DNA of 64,000 bases from Mucilaginibacter paludis DSM 18603 (GTDB taxonomy: Bacteria > Bacteroidota > Bacteroidia > Sphingobacteriales > Sphingobacteriaceae). The notes beneath the pieces were generated by a model that saw only the letters and a program-made list of their open reading frames with translations, did no database searches and was not told the origin of the DNA. The stretch spans positions 4,482,432 through 4,546,431 of the forward strand of contig NZ_CM001403.1 in NCBI RefSeq assembly GCF_000166195.2. The letters are read 5' to 3'. The translations under genes and the position numbers were made by a program. This document shows positions 51,890-60,525 of this stretch, one piece after another; position 1 is the stretch's first letter, and the number at the start of each line of letters is the position of its first letter.

Positions 51890-52684
51890 TTAAGTTTTTT
51901 GTACGAGAGCTCGGTATTCCACCGGGCTCTTTCCATTTAACCTGTTTTTTATTCTTTCATTGTTATAGTAATGAATGTATTCTTTTAACGAAGTTATAAA
52001 TTCTTCCGCAGTTTCAAAGCTCTGTTTGTACAGTAATTCTGTCTTTAAGATCCCAAAGAAGCTTTCGGCCAAGGCATTATCCAAGCAGTTTCCCTTTCTG
52101 GACATGCTTTGAATAATTCCATGTTTTTCCAAAGCCTTTCTATATCCATAATGTTGATATTGCCACCCTTGGTCAGAGTGAGAAATAAGTCCCCTTATAT
52201 CTTTCACTTTATCAAAAGCCTCATATAACATTTCATCTATCATCTGCATATTTGGAGATTTTGAAATACTATAAGAAATGACTTCCCCGTTGAACATGTC
52301 AATTATAGGAGATAAATAGATCTTCTCCCCTTTAACGTTCATCTGAGTGACATCCGTAGCCCATTTCTGATTAGGCAGATTTGCCTCAAAATCCCTTTCA
52401 AGTACATTAGGGGCAATTTTACCAACCTCACCTTTGTATGAGCGATAACTTACTTTCCTGATATTGCATTTTAGGCCTAATGTTCCCATCAATTTTTGGA
52501 CAGTCTTGTGATTTATGCTATAACCCCGGTTCTTCATTTCGGCGGTGACCCGCCGATAACCATATCTGCCTTTATGCAAGTGGTATATACTTGCGATCTC
52601 TTCTTTTTCATGCTTGTATTTATCATCATTTAGGCGCTTGCGATGATAATAAAATACAGAACGAGCCATCTGTTTGCAATCCAA
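51890..52684 (-). CDS. IS3-family transposase OrfB (DDE catalytic subunit)
   Basis: 264 residues shown from the first possible start, but the frame is open further upstream into orfA, so the natural product is an OrfAB fusion. The integrase core has Asp in WATDVTQMNVKGEKIYLSP, Asp in ISHSDQGWQYQHYGYR and Glu in DNALAESFFGILKTELL. An HTH_21-type block (HLHKGRYGYRRVTAEMKNRG) precedes it, and YNNERIKNRLNGKSPVEYR is the usual C-terminal motif. The first codon in view is TTG, and OrfB alone is unlikely to be the active form. Confidence 0.93.
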   Translation of the reverse strand: MDCKQMARSVFYYHRKRLNDDKYKHEKEEIASIYHLHKGRYGYRRVTAEMKNRGYSINHKTVQKLMGTLGLKCNIRKVSYRSYKGEVGKIAPNVLERDFEANLPNQKWATDVTQMNVKGEKIYLSPIIDMFNGEVISYSISKSPNMQMIDEMLYEAFDKVKDIRGLISHSDQGWQYQHYGYRKALEKHGIIQSMSRKGNCLDNALAESFFGILKTELLYKQSFETAEEFITSLKEYIHYYNNERIKNRLNGKSPVEYRALVQKT

Positions 52685-52710
52685 TAGAATTGAAACATCA
52701 TGTTCGGGCC

Positions 52711-53232
52711 TTAGTTCTTCGATGGCTTTTGCCCACTCATGCGTTCGCGGGCTTCTTTTTCCTTGACTAAGGCCGTGACTTTTTTTAATAGTGCGTTCTC
52801 CGCCCGCAAACGGCTATTTTCCGCCTGGAGCTTCTCTACTTCTGTTTCAGGTTCAAGCTTCTTTGATCTTCCCATGCATTTAGGTGGTCGTCCAGGATTC
52901 TTTTGCTGGTATAGTACTGCATATCCCTCAACCCGTACTGATCTTACCCAGCGCTCTAAAGCAGTCTTGCTTAATCTATATTCCAGAACAACCTGATTTA
53001 AAGGTACTTTTTTTTCTATGACAAGCCTTACAACTTCTTCTTTGAAATCAGGCGTGGGCTTGACGTTAGGTTGTTTGAGCAGCCCACTTTCGCCATAAAG
53101 ATCATATTTCCGAACCCATTCCAATATCATGCCTTCACGGATATGGCGTTCGCGGGATATCCGTAGAATCGGCTTTCCCTTTCTTACTTGAGAAACTACA
53201 TCAAGTTTCTCTTCAAATGTGTGCTTTGACAT
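52711..53232 (-). CDS. IS150-type OrfA (helix-turn-helix subunit)
   Basis: 173 residues. Two helix-turn-helix units: RKGKPILRISRERHIREGMI (about 17-36) and VPLNQVVLEYRLSKTALERW (about 75-94). A leucine zipper follows (VEKLQAENSRLRAENALLKK). It gives DNA binding and frame entry for OrfAB. A -1 shift at A7 (52780-52786) leads into the orfB frame, which has no stop between. It ends ERMSGQKPSKN just past that point. Confidence 0.93.
   Translation of the reverse strand: MSKHTFEEKLDVVSQVRKGKPILRISRERHIREGMILEWVRKYDLYGESGLLKQPNVKPTPDFKEEVVRLVIEKKVPLNQVVLEYRLSKTALERWVRSVRVEGYAVLYQQKNPGRPPKCMGRSKKLEPETEVEKLQAENSRLRAENALLKKVTALVKEKEARERMSGQKPSKN
52780..52786 (-). promoter_or_regulatory. Programmed -1 ribosomal frameshift site (A7)
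   Basis: On the minus strand seven A precede G in the zero-frame reading TTA AAA AAA GTC, so A AAA AAA fits the X XXY YYZ slippery pattern. After a -1 shift the orfB frame is open through to the DDE domain. Confidence 0.75.
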
Positions 53233-53280
53233 AAATAATAAACCCCAAAAGTTTTTGTCTAACTTTTGGGGTTCACTTCA

Positions 53281-53283
53281 TTG
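53281..53283. repeat. Target-site duplication, right (TTG)
   Basis: Pairs with 51852-51854. Confidence 0.8.
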
Positions 53284-53303
53284 GGGCGGCCTTTTTATTT
53301 TTA
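53284..53303 (+). terminator. Right arm and T tract of the split GH3 terminator
   Basis: GGGCGGCCT then TTTTTATTTTT. It pairs with 51842-51850 when the IS and one TTG are removed. Confidence 0.85.
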
Positions 53304-53364
53304 CGTTCTGACTCCTAAAATAGCAGATACTTCCAATATCTGTCGGCATGTATTTCGCTTTATA

Positions 53365-53402
53365 AAAAAAGCCTTGATCCGAATCCAGATCAAGGCTTTT
53401 TT
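53365..53402 (-). terminator. M13 peptidase gene terminator
   Basis: Perfect stem AAAAAAGCCTTGATC/GATCAAGGCTTTTTT with an 8-base loop, T-rich on both strands, 20 bp from the peptidase stop. Confidence 0.92.
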
Positions 53403-53422
53403 GTGCTTGCGCTCAGGTTAAA

Positions 53423-55471
53423 CTACCAAACTTTAACGCGTTCGTTTTCGGGTCTGTAAAGCTTATCGCCTGGCTTAACGTTAAATGCCTTGTAAAATTC
53501 GGGCATATTAGATAACGGCCCGTTAACGCGGTACATTTCAGGTGAGTGTGGGTCAACACTGATGCGCATTCTTAAGCGTTCATCGCGGTTTTTAATGCGC
53601 CATACCTGGCCAAAGGCTAAAAAGAAGCGTTGATCTGGCGTGAAGCCGTCAATCTTTTTATCGCTCTTACCTTGCTCTGTGTTCTTAAAGGCTTGGTAGG
53701 CAATAGCCAAACCACCAATATCGGCCAGGTTTTCACCCTGTGTAAGGCTTCCGTTTACATGCAGGTCGTTCAGTACGGTATATTTATTGTATTGGTCAAT
53801 TACCACTTGCACTTTAGTTTTAAACTTGGCAGCATCTTCTGGTGTCCACCAGTCTTTCAGGTTTCCGTCCTTATCATATTGGCGGCCCTGGTCGTCAAAG
53901 CCGTGAGTCATTTCGTGGCCAATTACAGCGCCTATCGCGCCATAGTTAATAGCATCGTCGGCATCCTTATCAAAGAAAGGGAACTGTAAAATTCCTGCCG
54001 GAAATACAATCTCGTTGAAGGCCGGGTTGTAATAGGCATTCACGGTAGGCGGGGTCATGCCCCATTCTGTTTTATCCACAGGCTTGCCTAACTTACCAAC
54101 CATCTCTTTAAAATCGTGTTTGGCTATCGATTGCAGATTTTTGTAATAAGTGCCTTTGTTAATTTCAACATCGTCATATTTTTTCCATTTATCAGGATAG
54201 CCTATTTTTTTAGTAAAGGCATCTAATTTAGCAATGGCGCGTTTTTTTGTATCCGCACTCATCCAGTCTAATTTTTCTATACGCGAGTGGTAAACAGTTT
54301 GCAGGTTATTAACCAGGTCGAGCATTCGTTTTTTAGCATCTGCGGTGAAGTATTTCTCAACATATAGCTGTCCGAGTAATTCGCCCAGGCTGCCATCCAC
54401 ATTGGTCGCCATTTTTTTCCAGCGTTCCTTTTGCTTTTTTTGTCCGCTTAAGGTTTTGCCAAAAAACTCAAAGTTGGCATCTCTGAAACTTTTACTCAAT
54501 GCGTTTGATGCATCGCTTAAAGCGGTAAACTTTAATTTGTTTTTCCATACATCAATTGGCTGCGATTTAAGCAAACCATCCAAAGCCTTGAAGTATTTAG
54601 GCTGACCTACTAAAATGGTATCTACCTTTACATCCAGTTTGCCCAATATAGCCTTTAGATCGATGTCTGGAATTTGTTTTTGGAAATCGCTTACGGTAAA
54701 TTTATTATAGTTTTTTACCGGGTCGCGTAGCTCAACAGGGGTTAAGTGCGAACCGGCAATAGCGGTTTCCAGTTTTAAAATATCGTCGGCTTGTTTAGCG
54801 GCAGTAGCGGCATCGGTGCCGGTTAGGGTAAATAGCTTGGCTATATAATTAACATACTGTTTACGGATGTTTTGGCTGGCGCTGTCAGTTTTAAAATAGT
54901 AGTCGCGGTTAGGTAAACCTAAACCGGCCTGGGTGAAATTAACGGCATACTTGGTGCTGATCCTGTCATCCGGAGAAACATAAAAACCCAATAAAAAACC
55001 GTCTCCGTCTTTATATCCTTCAGCGGAAAGGCTAATTAATTGTTTATAATCTTTTACAGCGTCTATTTTAGCTAACAAAGGTTTTACGGGTTCGTAACCT
55101 GATTTTTCGATAGCTACAGTATCCATGCCACTGGCGTAAAAGTCGCCAACCTTTTGTTCTTTGCTTCCTGCCGGGCTATCAGCGGTGGTTAGGCCCTCCA
55201 ATATTTTACGCAGGTTTTTTTGATTTTCGTCGTACAGGGTATAGAAGGATCCCCATCCGGTTTCTGAAGCAGGAATCTCTGTTTTTTTCATCCAGGCGCC
55301 GCTGGTGTACAAGAAAAAGTTATCGCCGGGCTTAACGGTAGTATCCATTCCGGATTTATCAAAAAACACCGTCCGCGCAGGCGCATCTGCCGAACTGCTT
55401 GTTGATTTGTTAGTGCATGACGCGGCAATAACGCAGGGAATTGCCAGCCATAAATAAGAACTTACTTTCAT
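53423..55471 (-). CDS. M13-family zinc metallopeptidase (neprilysin/PepO-like), lipoprotein
   Basis: 682 residues, lipoprotein signal with Cys at about 19 (LAIPCVIAASC), so membrane-anchored and facing the periplasm or surface. The catalytic zinc site is HExxH in VIGHEMTHGFDDQGRQYD (about 515-535) with the third ligand in ENLADIGG (about 575-582). NAYYNPAFNEIVFPAGILQ and RVNGPLSN are also family motifs. Cleaves oligopeptides. It has its own terminator and a gene-free 268 bp before the next gene. Confidence 0.95.
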   Translation of the reverse strand: MKVSSYLWLAIPCVIAASCTNKSTSSSADAPARTVFFDKSGMDTTVKPGDNFFLYTSGAWMKKTEIPASETGWGSFYTLYDENQKNLRKILEGLTTADSPAGSKEQKVGDFYASGMDTVAIEKSGYEPVKPLLAKIDAVKDYKQLISLSAEGYKDGDGFLLGFYVSPDDRISTKYAVNFTQAGLGLPNRDYYFKTDSASQNIRKQYVNYIAKLFTLTGTDAATAAKQADDILKLETAIAGSHLTPVELRDPVKNYNKFTVSDFQKQIPDIDLKAILGKLDVKVDTILVGQPKYFKALDGLLKSQPIDVWKNKLKFTALSDASNALSKSFRDANFEFFGKTLSGQKKQKERWKKMATNVDGSLGELLGQLYVEKYFTADAKKRMLDLVNNLQTVYHSRIEKLDWMSADTKKRAIAKLDAFTKKIGYPDKWKKYDDVEINKGTYYKNLQSIAKHDFKEMVGKLGKPVDKTEWGMTPPTVNAYYNPAFNEIVFPAGILQFPFFDKDADDAINYGAIGAVIGHEMTHGFDDQGRQYDKDGNLKDWWTPEDAAKFKTKVQVVIDQYNKYTVLNDLHVNGSLTQGENLADIGGLAIAYQAFKNTEQGKSDKKIDGFTPDQRFFLAFGQVWRIKNRDERLRMRISVDPHSPEMYRVNGPLSNMPEFYKAFNVKPGDKLYRPENERVKVW

Positions 55472-55739
55472 AAATGATAATTAATTTTTTAAAGAGGTCG
55501 GGATAAAGTTAATAGTTTTTTGATGAAAATTTAACTTAGTGAAATGGCTTGACTTAACTTATCTGGCATAGAATATTTATTGCCATGATTTGCATTAGGG
55601 GCGTGTCAACGATAAAATATCGGTTATCATTTAATCAAAGGCATTAACACTTGACCAGGAATTACGATTTTGACTCCGGACTCCCGACTAAGTACTCTTG
55701 ACTTAACACGATGCGTGTTGCTGAATATTTACTGGCAAA

Positions 55740-56552
55740 TTATACCAACAATAATACTAAAACCAGTAAGCGATAAATTACCCATGTACAGGTTAAGCCC
55801 CAGCCGATATTTAACAATTTGCTTCTGCGGATATGTTCTAAAAACATCATCGCCGCTATCAGCATAAAGTACCCTGTAAACAGCAGTGGCTGATGGTTCA
55901 ACCACTTGCTCGCGGCGATGGCTGGCAGTAACAATAAGCTGCCTGCAAAAGATATCGTCATCAGGTTGCCCAGATACTTCCATAATTTGTTGTGGGCTAC
56001 AAGGCTGATTATTGCAGCCTGGAAAATGATTTGGCCTCCGCAGATCAAATATTCGCGATACCCATTCCCCGGTGAAACCACGCCGTTGAGTAAGGGCGCA
56101 TAATGGCTTAATATAACACTTGTAATTAACCACGTAAACAACAAATAAGCTATGCGATAATGCTTTTTAAAGGTGGGTTGTATGTCGGAATGATTTGAAG
56201 ATACAGGAATGATAACTCGGCGGTTGTATGATATAAAAGCGTATACTTTGCTCATTAACCATATAAATGGCTTAAAATGTAACAGGGGCTTAAATAATGG
56301 AAAAGAGTATGCTATAATTTTAAACAAGCTTTGAATGCCATAGCTTACCTCGCCACTGGTTTTGTCAACCAGTGCTATTTCGTTAACAGCCCTTTGCCTG
56401 TCAACATAAGGGCAAATGTCTTCTGGCATTTGCTGATAAGCCTCCCTGCCATGGGCATCGAGCATACCCGTACGTACAAATGCTTTAGTATAAATATGGC
56501 ACATGGGGCATTCTGCATCGTAAAGGATAGTATGGTTTGCTAAAGTTTTCAT
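55740..56552 (-). CDS. DCC1-like thiol-disulfide oxidoreductase family protein (DUF393) with membrane segments
   Basis: 270 residues. The N-terminal half is a thioredoxin-like fold with the CxxC in ILYDAECPMCHIYTKAF (about 8-24), typical of DUF393. The C-terminal half has about four hydrophobic helices (LLFTWLITSVILSHYAPLL, YLICGGQIIFQAAIISLVA, MTISFAGSLLLLPAIA, LLFTGYFMLIAAMMFL), so it is membrane anchored. Its redox partner is unknown. It is monocistronic and preceded by 247 bp of gene-free DNA. Confidence 0.8.
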   Translation of the reverse strand: MKTLANHTILYDAECPMCHIYTKAFVRTGMLDAHGREAYQQMPEDICPYVDRQRAVNEIALVDKTSGEVSYGIQSLFKIIAYSFPLFKPLLHFKPFIWLMSKVYAFISYNRRVIIPVSSNHSDIQPTFKKHYRIAYLLFTWLITSVILSHYAPLLNGVVSPGNGYREYLICGGQIIFQAAIISLVAHNKLWKYLGNLMTISFAGSLLLLPAIAASKWLNHQPLLFTGYFMLIAAMMFLEHIRRSKLLNIGWGLTCTWVIYRLLVLVLLLV

Positions 56553-56799
56553 GACTTTGCTGATTGATGTTTATTTTGCTATGAGTATGGATTGTTGATT
56601 TCCAATTGACGCTACAAATATCGGATTTAAATTTAATTTTCAGTAATTATTGAAAATTAAATTATCTTATTGTTTCATCTTTAGGTGATTAAAACCAACG
56701 TTATAGTCAACCATGATTAGCCCAGTTTGCTATCGCTGTGGGTTTAACACAGTAAAATATTTATCTTAGCCGCATTCAGGTTAACTATATTCGAATGCT

Positions 56800-58317
56800 A
56801 TGCCCCAAAACTTAACCTTTCGTGGTTTTTTTGCACAACATGCAGACTCACTTATAGCGGCCGCCGCCGGTTTTTTTGTATTGACGTTTTTTACACGGTA
56901 CAGTGGTATCGGTATTTCGCCCGATTCCGTGATGTATATCAGCGGAGCACGCAATATGAACGCTCATAAGGCTTTCACCTATTTCAATAACGATCCTTTG
57001 GTGGCCTTCCCGCTTTTTTATCCCACATTTTTAGGCATCTTTTTATTTATTACCGGTATTGACCCGGTAGTGCTCGGCCCTGTATTAAACGGGTTATTAT
57101 TTGCAGGGCTTATCTTGATGGTAGGCTTTGTGGTAGAGCGCTTTACTTTCCGTTCCAAATGGTATAAATGGTTTGTGCTGCTGGCTATTGTGCTTAGCCC
57201 TTCATTGCTCGAGATCTATTCCATGCTATGGTCCGAAACCTTATTTATTGTATGGACTCTGGTATTTATCATCGCCTACAGGCATTATATCAAAACCCAT
57301 ACTGTAGTTGCTTTAATTATTGTGGCCTGTATTACTGCTTTAGCTTGTATAACGCGTTATGCCGGTGTAACGCTGATAGGCACCGGTGGGATGTTGTTGT
57401 TATTTGATCCGCAACTGAAGCTTAAAAATAAAATAGGACAGATTTTACTTTTCGGTTTGATCTCTATTTCCCTATTGGCCGCCAACCTGATCCATAACGC
57501 AGCGGTTACCCATACCGGAACCGGCCCACGCTATAAATCGCTTACCTCGCTAAGCGAAAACATGCACTACTTTGGCACCGTAATGTGCGATTGGTTTACC
57601 TTATCGCCCCATCAATATAACCTGGCTTTTACCATTACGCTATTGCTGGTTGTTGGTTTTGTGGCCGCGTTTCTGTATCACGCCTTTAAAAAGCGTGGCC
57701 TATACGGATCGTATGAAAACATCATTATAGCCTTTTTTATTGTTTATGGCCTTTTCATGATCATCTCGGCCACCATATCCCGCTACGAGCGAATTAACAA
57801 TCGTTTATTATCTCCGTTGTTTATACCGCTTTTATTGGGATGTACTTACTGGATAGTTTCTGTTATCCGGAAGCAGGATAAAAAGCTGCGCAGGATTTTG
57901 ATGGTACTGAGCCTGGGGATTGCCCTGCTTTTTGGCTATGGGGAAGTTACCACCGATTTGCAGCGTTATGACGATCAGAGCGATTATGGCACACCCGGCT
58001 ATACCGATGATACCTGGAATAAATCAGAACTGATTAAAGTGATGAAAACACACCCCGATCTGTTTAAACCCGGGTATCCCATTTATAATAACGCCTGTGA
58101 GGCATTCTATTTTTTCACGGGCAAAAGCTCTGTTTACATTCCGAAGCCTACCGAACCTAAACAAATGGCGCAGTTTGATCAACAGCCGCATGGTTATATA
58201 GTGGTGTTTAACAACCTGCCCGATCCGGCTTTGTTAACCGTACCACAGATACAGCAACATAAAAAACAGCTTAAAACTTTATACCAGTTTGAAGACGGCG
58301 GTATTTACGAGTTTTAG
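56800..58317 (+). CDS. Multi-spanning membrane protein, glycosyltransferase-like
   Basis: 505 residues with about 10-12 TM helices (for example AAAGFFVLTFFTRYSGIGIS, FYPTFLGIFLFITGIDP, VALIIVACITALACI, NIIIAFFIVYGLFMII). An early acidic loop after TM1 (GIGISPDSVMYISGARNM) recalls the catalytic Asp region of lipid-linked-sugar GT-C enzymes. The C-terminal soluble part (about 395-505) has YNNACEAFYFFTGKSSVYIP. It might transfer sugar from a lipid donor, but the family cannot be fixed. It stands alone with a terminator. Confidence 0.6.
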   Translation: MPQNLTFRGFFAQHADSLIAAAAGFFVLTFFTRYSGIGISPDSVMYISGARNMNAHKAFTYFNNDPLVAFPLFYPTFLGIFLFITGIDPVVLGPVLNGLLFAGLILMVGFVVERFTFRSKWYKWFVLLAIVLSPSLLEIYSMLWSETLFIVWTLVFIIAYRHYIKTHTVVALIIVACITALACITRYAGVTLIGTGGMLLLFDPQLKLKNKIGQILLFGLISISLLAANLIHNAAVTHTGTGPRYKSLTSLSENMHYFGTVMCDWFTLSPHQYNLAFTITLLLVVGFVAAFLYHAFKKRGLYGSYENIIIAFFIVYGLFMIISATISRYERINNRLLSPLFIPLLLGCTYWIVSVIRKQDKKLRRILMVLSLGIALLFGYGEVTTDLQRYDDQSDYGTPGYTDDTWNKSELIKVMKTHPDLFKPGYPIYNNACEAFYFFTGKSSVYIPKPTEPKQMAQFDQQPHGYIVVFNNLPDPALLTVPQIQQHKKQLKTLYQFEDGGIYEF

Positions 58318-58345
58318 TACTCCTGGCCTGTGAAGGACTAACAAA

Positions 58346-58380
58346 AAAACGGCTGAAGGCGCATAACCTTCAACCGTTTT
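58346..58380 (+). terminator. Terminator of the membrane protein gene
   Basis: AAAACGGCTGAAGG/CCTTCAACCGTTTT stem with one mismatch and a 7-base loop, T run following. It also lies near the stop of the convergent DUF6515 gene. Confidence 0.85.
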
Positions 58381-58406
58381 TCAATTAATGTATGTACGTT
58401 ATTAAA

Positions 58407-59465
58407 TTAGTTTTCCCTTACGTCAACAACTTCGTAGGCATCCTGGCCATTATCATTAAAAGGTTGATAATAGGTATTGTTAAAATACATGTATTGATTA
58501 CCGTTAATGGTAACCTGCTCTGCTCCCTCGGGTAAATTATATACAACGGCGCCGTAAGGGGCTGCTACAACCTGGTATTCTGAACCATATCGTTTATAAA
58601 AGGTGCCACCATAATAGTAATAGTTAACACCTTCAACCGGAATTTCGGAATAGCCCGGCGGCAAATCATTAATTGTAATGCCTACAGGCGCCTGTATAAC
58701 ACGGTAGCCATCGTTATAAGGCTCATAATAAACACCATTGTAATAATGATACGGGTGGTTGTTAAGTGAAACAATAATGGCAGCCGAAGCCAGTGAGCCT
58801 AAGAAAAAGCCAACAGGATGCCAGGTAGGGCCCCAGTAATAGGGCCTGTAGGGATGATAAAAGTATCCATAATGTGGATGCCCGAATAAAAATACAGGCC
58901 GTGCAGGGTGGTAATAGCTTATGTGCGGGCGCCCGTAATAGCCGCCGCGCACGTAACCCCGGTTAATAACCGTGGTGCGGTGGTAGTTATTAACTATAGT
59001 GCGGTTGCCCGACCTGCCAAAGCCGCCGCGACCAACCGATGGCCTGCCAAAACCATTGCTGTGTATTGAAGATGAGGACCTGCCGAAGCCATTGGTACGT
59101 GCCACAGACGAAGGCCTGCCAAAACCATTACTGTGTACGGATGATGAAGGCCTGCCGAAACCATTGGTATGGGCCATGGACGATGGCCTGCCAAAGCTGC
59201 TGTGCGTTGCGGCACGGCTACCGCCTCCGCCAGATGGCCGTGGAGAAAAAGAACGCGCTGAGTGACCACCACCGCCAAAGCTGCTTCGTCCGCCGCCGCC
59301 AAAGCTACGTCCACCACCACCTCCTCCAAAACTGCTGCGTCCACCACCACCACTGGAATGTCCGCCGCCACCACCACCGCCGCGGTGTTGTGCTTCGCCC
59401 TGCAACGAAATTGCCATCATGCCCGTAAGCATTACAAGTGCAATTTTTTTTAATCCATTATTCAT
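58407..59465 (-). CDS. DUF6515 family protein with Gly/Ser/His-rich low-complexity region
   Basis: 352 residues. A signal peptide (VMLTGMMAISLQGEAQ) is followed by glycine-rich tracts (HRGGGGGGGHSSGGGGRSS) to about residue 92, then tandem 12-residue repeats of the type GFGRPSSSVHSN (about 93-145), a His/Tyr-rich stretch and two DUF6515 repeats (APVGITINDLPPGYSEIP; APYGAVVYNLPEGAEQVT). The predicted role is surface or periplasmic; function unknown. The gene is preceded by 394 bp of gene-free DNA. Confidence 0.82.
   Translation of the reverse strand: MNNGLKKIALVMLTGMMAISLQGEAQHRGGGGGGGHSSGGGGRSSFGGGGGGRSFGGGGRSSFGGGGHSARSFSPRPSGGGGSRAATHSSFGRPSSMAHTNGFGRPSSSVHSNGFGRPSSVARTNGFGRSSSSIHSNGFGRPSVGRGGFGRSGNRTIVNNYHRTTVINRGYVRGGYYGRPHISYYHPARPVFLFGHPHYGYFYHPYRPYYWGPTWHPVGFFLGSLASAAIIVSLNNHPYHYYNGVYYEPYNDGYRVIQAPVGITINDLPPGYSEIPVEGVNYYYYGGTFYKRYGSEYQVVAAPYGAVVYNLPEGAEQVTINGNQYMYFNNTYYQPFNDNGQDAYEVVDVREN
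59044..59187 (-). repeat. Four tandem 36-bp units in the DUF6515 gene
   Basis: Units start at 59044, 59080, 59116 and 59152 with CTGCC on the plus strand. They encode 12 residues each and alternate two subtypes, giving a 72-bp higher-order period. A partial unit precedes at 59014. Confidence 0.85.
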
Positions 59466-59859
59466 TTTATAATTTATTTGCTTTTTGTTTAATATATTAA
59501 ACGTACTTTATATAGGTTAGTTTATTTTACCTTCCAACTAAATGTTTTGTAAATATGTAGATAAAGGCGGAATATTTTATTGGCTTGAGTGATGAATTGG
59601 ATAAATCAACCGGTAGCTTATATCAATCAGCATTGCCTTTTTAATTGATATTGGACCAATTGACGGGTAAAGAGTCCAAATAATTTTGATAAACAACCTT
59701 GCAAATTAAAGCGGTCAGCCTGATGAACAGGCAAAATAATAAATAAATATTTTATTGTTAATAACAACAAAGTTACACAGCATAGCGTTGTTGTTAAATA
59801 ATTGAGTCCCCTTTCAATTAGTTCTGCTAACCAATTTATCAACCAAAATCTTTAAAACT
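59466..59859. other. Gene-free intergenic region between DUF6515 and exbD
   Basis: 394 bp, AT-rich. The 9-bp inverted repeat TAACAACAA (59762-59770) / TTGTTGTTA (59788-59796) is the only clear structure. Divergent promoters are expected, none is clear. Confidence 0.5.
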
Positions 59860-60390
59860 ATGGCCGAATTAAACTCATCGCCCGAAAAAAACGCTACCGG
59901 AAGAACTCCGCGTAAAAAATTGTCAGCCAAGGTAGATCTTACCGCAATGGTCGACCTTGCATTTCTGCTCCTTACCTTTTTTATGGTTACCACAAGTTTA
60001 CTTAAACCGCAAATGTTTGGCCTGGCAATGCCAGATAAAAGCCAGCCTGGCGATGAAGCAATTTCAGAAAAAAGAACGATGACCATTTGCCTGGGCAAAA
60101 ACAACCAGGTAGTGTCTTACCTCGGCATGACGGATAAGCCGCTCACCGATCCGCAGATTACTGGCTACGGTAAAGGCGGCATCAGGCAGGCTATCATTGA
60201 AACTGCTAAACGTGTTACTGCATCAACCGGAAAAGATTTATTTGTGATTATTAAGCCAAGTGATCATTCAATTTATGATAACCTGGTTGCTACATTAGAC
60301 GAAGTACATATAGCTGGTGCTACCGGCTATGCCATTGAGGACATCACATCTAAGGAAGTAGCACTTTTAAAACAAAAGGGTGTTTATTGA
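59860..60390 (+). CDS. ExbD/TolR-type biopolymer transport protein, no ExbB nearby
   Basis: 176 residues. A basic N-terminus (ARKKLSAKV-like RTPRKKLSAK) precedes a single TM helix with the essential Asp, VDLTAMVDLAFLLLTFFMVT (about 26-45). The periplasmic domain is about 70-176. Partners in the proton-driven TonB or Tol systems normally include ExbB/TolQ, but none is adjacent here. It could be a second ExbD subunit for a complex encoded elsewhere, as is common in Bacteroidota. It ends before a strong terminator. Confidence 0.9.
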   Translation: MAELNSSPEKNATGRTPRKKLSAKVDLTAMVDLAFLLLTFFMVTTSLLKPQMFGLAMPDKSQPGDEAISEKRTMTICLGKNNQVVSYLGMTDKPLTDPQITGYGKGGIRQAIIETAKRVTASTGKDLFVIIKPSDHSIYDNLVATLDEVHIAGATGYAIEDITSKEVALLKQKGVY

Positions 60391-60467
60391 TAGCGCTTTT
60401 TTAAGTAAGTGTGCAACCTGATTTTGGGGGTCATGGTTCCGCGGATTTAAACATACTGCTATAAAAC

Positions 60468-60503
60468 AAAAGGGGCCGGTTCAATTTTGAACCGGCCCCT
60501 TTT
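60468..60503. terminator. Strong bidirectional terminator
   Basis: A 17-bp perfect stem from AAAAGGGGCCGGTTCAA to TTGAACCGGCCCCTTTT with a 2-base centre. It lies between exbD and the convergent LruC gene. Confidence 0.93.
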
Positions 60504-60525
60504 TGTATTGGTATTAACCTCTGAT

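Larger units (their letters stand above)
51855..53280. mobile_element. Complete IS3-family (IS150 group) insertion sequence
   Basis: 1426 bp. Imperfect inverted ends: the left begins TGGTGTGACCCCAAAAAG, and the right, read inward, begins TGAAGTGAACCCCAAAAG; both continue GTTGGACA or GTTAGACA. It carries orfA and orfB on the minus strand with an A7 slippery site between their frames. Length, a 173-residue OrfA and the frameshift layout fit the IS150 group. Flanked by TTG duplications. All parts look intact, so it may be active. Confidence 0.93.

Noticed and set aside
59262..59453. Threonine- and alanine-rich plus-strand frames across the DUF6515 gene
   Set aside because: They arise from the glycine-rich low-complexity codons on the other strand.
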